DNA of 23,633 nt from CAIRYW01 sp964555825 (GTDB lineage: Bacteria > Patescibacteriota > Minisyncoccia > Phycocordibacterales > CAIRYW01): NCBI GenBank assembly GCA_964555825.1, contig CAZKTY010000008.1, forward strand, positions 1 to 23,633, given 5' to 3'. How positions within the stretch are numbered: the first letter of the stretch is position 1; the number at the start of each line of letters is the position of its first letter. This document shows positions 21,451-23,633 of the stretch, one piece after another. The notes under the pieces were generated by a model. It saw only the letters and a program-made list of their open reading frames with translations, had not been told where the DNA came from and searched no databases. The translations under genes were made by a program, and so were the position numbers.

Positions 21451-21532
21451 TGGGCGAGGGGGGACTCGAACCCCCAATCCTTTCGGAACTAGTTCCTAAG
21501 ACTAGCGCGTATACCAATTCCGCCACTCGCCC
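21451..21532 (-). tRNA. tRNA-Leu(UAG)
   Basis: On the minus strand: acceptor GGGCGAG/CTCGCCC, D-stem GCG/CGC, anticodon stem CTAGT/ACTAG with loop CTTAGGA giving anticodon UAG, a long variable arm (TTCC-GAAA-GGA) typical of type II tRNAs, and T-arm GGGGG-TTCGAGT-CCCCC. Discriminator A. The 3' CCA is not encoded (ACA follows), so CCA addition is needed. Confidence 0.96.
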
Positions 21533-21565
21533 AAATTTAATTTAATCAGCTCTGCTGTTAAATTG

Positions 21566-21638
21566 TCCACCCAGTAGGAATCGAACCTACGACCCTCTCC
21601 TTAAAAGGGAGCTGCTCTACCGACTGAGCTATGGGTGG
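21566..21638 (-). tRNA. tRNA-Lys(UUU)
   Basis: On the minus strand: acceptor CCACCCA/TGGGTGG, D-stem GCTC/GAGC, anticodon loop CTTTTAA giving UUU, T-arm GTAGG-TTCGATT-CCTAC, discriminator A. The first pair is C1-G72, unusual for lysine tRNAs, and position 27-43 is a G-A mismatch. CCA is not encoded. It is 33 nt upstream of tRNA-Leu in the same transcription direction. Confidence 0.94.
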
Positions 21639-21660
21639 TCATTCTCAAATGAATTACAAA

Positions 21661-21688
21661 AATATACCAGAAATTCTGAATAAATCAA
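21661..21688 (-). promoter_or_regulatory. Promoter for the tRNA-Lys/tRNA-Leu unit
   Basis: On the minus strand, -35 TTGATT (21683-21688) and extended -10 TGGTATATT (TATATT at 21661-21666) are 16 bp apart. It is divergent from the FemAB promoter. Confidence 0.55.
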
Positions 21689-21708
21689 AGTAAAAATTTT
21701 TATCATCG

Positions 21709-21717
21709 TGATATAAT
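21709..21717 (+). promoter_or_regulatory. Extended -10 promoter, leaderless, for the FemAB/Mur ligase operon
   Basis: TGATATAAT (TATAAT at 21712-21717) ends 7 nt before the ATG at 21725, the same element and spacing as at 12780-12796. No -35 consensus. Confidence 0.65.
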
Positions 21718-21724
21718 CGTATTC

Positions 21725-22741
21725 ATGTTCGAAGCTAAAGAAGTAAAAAATAAGATCCATTGGGAGGTTGAATCTCTTGTACCCAATGCTCCTTTGAGTC
21801 AATCCTTTGGATACGGTGAATGGCATGAGAGAACAGGTGAAGAGATCTTTAGGATAAGAGTTGATTATTCAGGAGCTCCTGTGCTTTTTTGTCAGTTCAT
21901 CAAATATAGACTTCCGTTTGGAAAATATATCTGGTATTCACCATATGGACCTGTAATTGTAAAAAATATAAATGGTCTCCGTGATTTTTTTTCAGATATC
22001 TGTAAAAAAGTCTTGGAGGAAAAGGGGGGAGTTTTTTTGCGTATTGATGCAACTCCATTTGAAAAAGCGAATTGTTTTTTCCCAACAGGATTTGCTGTTC
22101 CTCCTGAAATAATGAGATCAATGTCTCCGATCCAACCAAGACTTGAGTGGACCCTTGATGTAGAAAAAGATCCAAAGGAACTTTTGGCCAAAATGCATGA
22201 GAAGACTAGGTATTCTATAAGATTGTCAGAAAAGAAAGGTGTGGAAGCAATAATAGAGGATAAAGATCTTATAAAATACTTTGAAATATTTTATACACTT
22301 ATGGTATCTACTGCTACTAGAAATCATTTTTCATTGCATTCAAAAGAATATTACGAAAATATCTTTGATCATCTAACTAAGAATGGTGGAGGTTATTTGG
22401 TCTTAGCTAAGCATCAAAATGATTATCTTGCAGCTCATTTGATCGTAGTATTCGGCAGTACAGCGTACTATCTTTTTGGAGGAACTTCAGATGAAAAGAA
22501 AAATCTTTGTGGTCCATATCTAGCTCATTGGGCAGGTATTCTTCGTGCAAAGAAAGAGAATTTAAAATTCTATAATTTCGGTGGGATCGAAGAGAGCTCT
22601 GAGAAAAAAGGCGCATGGCATGGACTCACAGCTTTTAAAAAGAAATTTGGAGGTGAGACCATAAGACATACTGAACTATTTGACATGGTTGAGGATAAGT
22701 TTTGGTATAACATAATTGCCTTTATAAAGAGATTTAAATAA
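21725..22741 (+). CDS. FemAB/FemX-family peptidoglycan bridge peptidyltransferase
   Basis: The 338-aa product fits the FemABX family (two tandem GNAT-like folds), which uses aminoacyl-tRNA to add residues to the peptidoglycan stem peptide. Typical segments are SFGYGEWHER near the N-terminus, FGKYIWYSPYGPV, then KMHEKTRYSIRLSEKKGV linking the domains, YYLFGGTSDEKKN, GPYLAHWAGI and NFGGI near the C-terminus. The amino acid added cannot be read. It is followed after 7 bp by a Mur ligase-like gene, which supports a role in cell-wall precursor synthesis. Two tRNA genes lie directly upstream on the opposite strand; a functional link between them and the aminoacyl-tRNA substrate is only a guess. Confidence 0.9.
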   Translation: MFEAKEVKNKIHWEVESLVPNAPLSQSFGYGEWHERTGEEIFRIRVDYSGAPVLFCQFIKYRLPFGKYIWYSPYGPVIVKNINGLRDFFSDICKKVLEEKGGVFLRIDATPFEKANCFFPTGFAVPPEIMRSMSPIQPRLEWTLDVEKDPKELLAKMHEKTRYSIRLSEKKGVEAIIEDKDLIKYFEIFYTLMVSTATRNHFSLHSKEYYENIFDHLTKNGGGYLVLAKHQNDYLAAHLIVVFGSTAYYLFGGTSDEKKNLCGPYLAHWAGILRAKKENLKFYNFGGIEESSEKKGAWHGLTAFKKKFGGETIRHTELFDMVEDKFWYNIIAFIKRFK

Positions 22742-22748
22742 ACAATTT

Positions 22749-23633
22749 ATGGGATTAAAAAATGCAGTTAAAAAAATAACACCAAAAAGGGCTTTAGAAA
22801 CATACCATTTAGTTTTGGCTTATGTTGCGACCATTTTGTATCGTTTTCCATCAAAAAAAATAATAATAATTGGTATCACTGGTACAAAAGGAAAGACATC
22901 GACAGCTAATTTTATTTGGTCAGCATTAAATGAATGTGGTGTAAAAACAGGAATAATTTCTACTGCAAATATTAGGATCGGGGAGGAAGAAAAGGTTAAC
23001 GATTTCCATATGACAATGCCGGGGAGATTTTCAATCCAAAGATATCTAAGGGAAATGGTCTCAAAAAAATGTGAATGTGTGATCGTAGAGATAACCTCGC
23101 AAGGACTCATCCAAAATAGACATAAGGGTATTGATTTTGATATTGCAGTTTTTACTAATCTTTCTCCAGAACACATAGACAGTCATGGTAGTTTTGAAAA
23201 CTATAAAAAAGCCAAATCTATCTTATTTGAAGCTCTATCAAGATCAAGTCAAAAGTATTTTAGAGGAATAAAAATTCCAAAGACCATCATTGCAAATGTT
23301 GATGATGATAATGCAAATTATTTTTTGTCTTTTAAGGCAGAAAAGAAAATTTCATTTAGTGTTGAAAAAGGATCGGAAATGCAGGCAAAGGATATCACCT
23401 TGAAAGAAGGAAGGGTCAGTTTTACTTTGAAAGGGAAAAATGTTGGGATCTCTATTCCTGGGCAATTCAATATTTGGAATGCTCTTCCGGGAATAGCTGT
23501 GGCTGAGATATTGAATTTAAATATCGATAAAGCGATCTTGGGTATTAAGAAGATCACAAAAATACCAGGAAGAATGGAAGAGATCCCTTGTGATCTTGGA
23601 TTTAAGGTCTTTGTAGATTATGCACATGAAAAA
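22749..23633 (+). CDS. MurE-like Mur ligase with short N-terminus (partial, runs off window)
   Basis: The 295 visible codons form a Mur ligase central domain: P-loop GITGTKGKTST (about 42-52), HMTMPGRFSIQRYL matching the MurE TTP region, EITSQGL (114-120, normally EVSSHGL), FTNLSPEHIDSHGS (135-148) and YKKAKSILF with the lysine normally carbamylated (Lys156). MurE adds the third amino acid to UDP-MurNAc-dipeptide. The P-loop sits near residue 45 instead of about 110, so the UDP-MurNAc-binding N-terminal domain is replaced by a short basic/hydrophobic stretch (YHLVLAYVATILYRF). The C-terminal domain that sets amino-acid choice is beyond the window. Probably an operon with the FemAB gene. Confidence 0.88.
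   Translation, partial: MGLKNAVKKITPKRALETYHLVLAYVATILYRFPSKKIIIIGITGTKGKTSTANFIWSALNECGVKTGIISTANIRIGEEEKVNDFHMTMPGRFSIQRYLREMVSKKCECVIVEITSQGLIQNRHKGIDFDIAVFTNLSPEHIDSHGSFENYKKAKSILFEALSRSSQKYFRGIKIPKTIIANVDDDNANYFLSFKAEKKISFSVEKGSEMQAKDITLKEGRVSFTLKGKNVGISIPGQFNIWNALPGIAVAEILNLNIDKAILGIKKITKIPGRMEEIPCDLGFKVFVDYAHEK

Noticed and set aside
22820..23176. Minus-strand frame opposite the Mur ligase gene
   Set aside because: Antisense to conserved P-loop and ligase motifs; no support of its own.
1..23633. Insertion sequence, prophage or toxin-antitoxin module
   Set aside because: No transposase, integrase, phage structural gene or recognisable toxin/antitoxin pair is seen.

Overview
The window is AT-rich DNA that looks like a Candidate Phyla Radiation (Patescibacteria) genome, most likely a Parcubacteria-type lineage. 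The signs are compact gene packing, small proteins with CPR-style divergent domains, many single-TM or secreted proteins with Ser/Thr-rich linkers, a multigene set of VirB2/TrbC-like 'pilin' proteins, a four-domain S1 protein, a Mur ligase with a shortened N-terminus, and tRNA genes without encoded CCA. TGA works as a stop codon (for example at the ends of the kinase, pth and the solute-binding protein), so this is not a UGA-recoded lineage. Lineage assignment is inference from gene content.

Layout. 1-3335 (+): the 3' part of a flavoreductase-like/PAS/histidine kinase fusion, a small membrane protein with a Cys-rich tail, and a tightly coupled pair made of a DUF4239-like membrane protein and a phosphoribosyltransferase-like protein. 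3338-7429 (-): a housekeeping operon in the order rpsU, ybeY, ftsA, ftsZ, trxB, with a second promoter in front of ftsZ. 7530-7793 (+): a small orphan gene with its own promoter and terminator. 7839-9734 (-): lepB followed by a HisRS-like gene with eroded catalytic motifs. 9823-10410 (+): pth, ending at a bidirectional terminator shared with rpsA (-). 11824-12681 (-): a secreted beta-sandwich-like protein. 12796-16850 (+): a degenerate metallo-hydrolase, a small membrane protein, gyrA and a SAM methyltransferase. 16907-21229 (+): a membrane-anchored solute-binding protein, then seven VirB2/TrbC-like two-TM proteins in tandem, ended by a strong terminator. 21280-21450: a heavily structured non-coding stretch. 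21451-21638 (-): tRNA-Leu(UAG) and tRNA-Lys(UUU). 21725-23633 (+): a FemAB-type peptidyltransferase and a partial MurE-like ligase.

How the genes work together. The rpsU-to-trxB run combines ribosome function and maturation (S21, YbeY), division (FtsA, FtsZ) and thiol redox in one transcription unit. The FemAB/Mur ligase pair points to peptidoglycan peptide-bridge building. The solute-binding protein and pilin array is the most striking accessory-looking region: many paralogous pilin-like subunits, no VirB4/VirB6/ABC permease partners in view, and a start codon overlapping the solute-binding protein stop.

Expression signals are consistent across the window. Several genes have a -10 hexamer 6-8 nt before the start codon, so they are probably leaderless, and almost no start has a recognisable Shine-Dalgarno sequence. 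Several promoters use an extended TGn -10.
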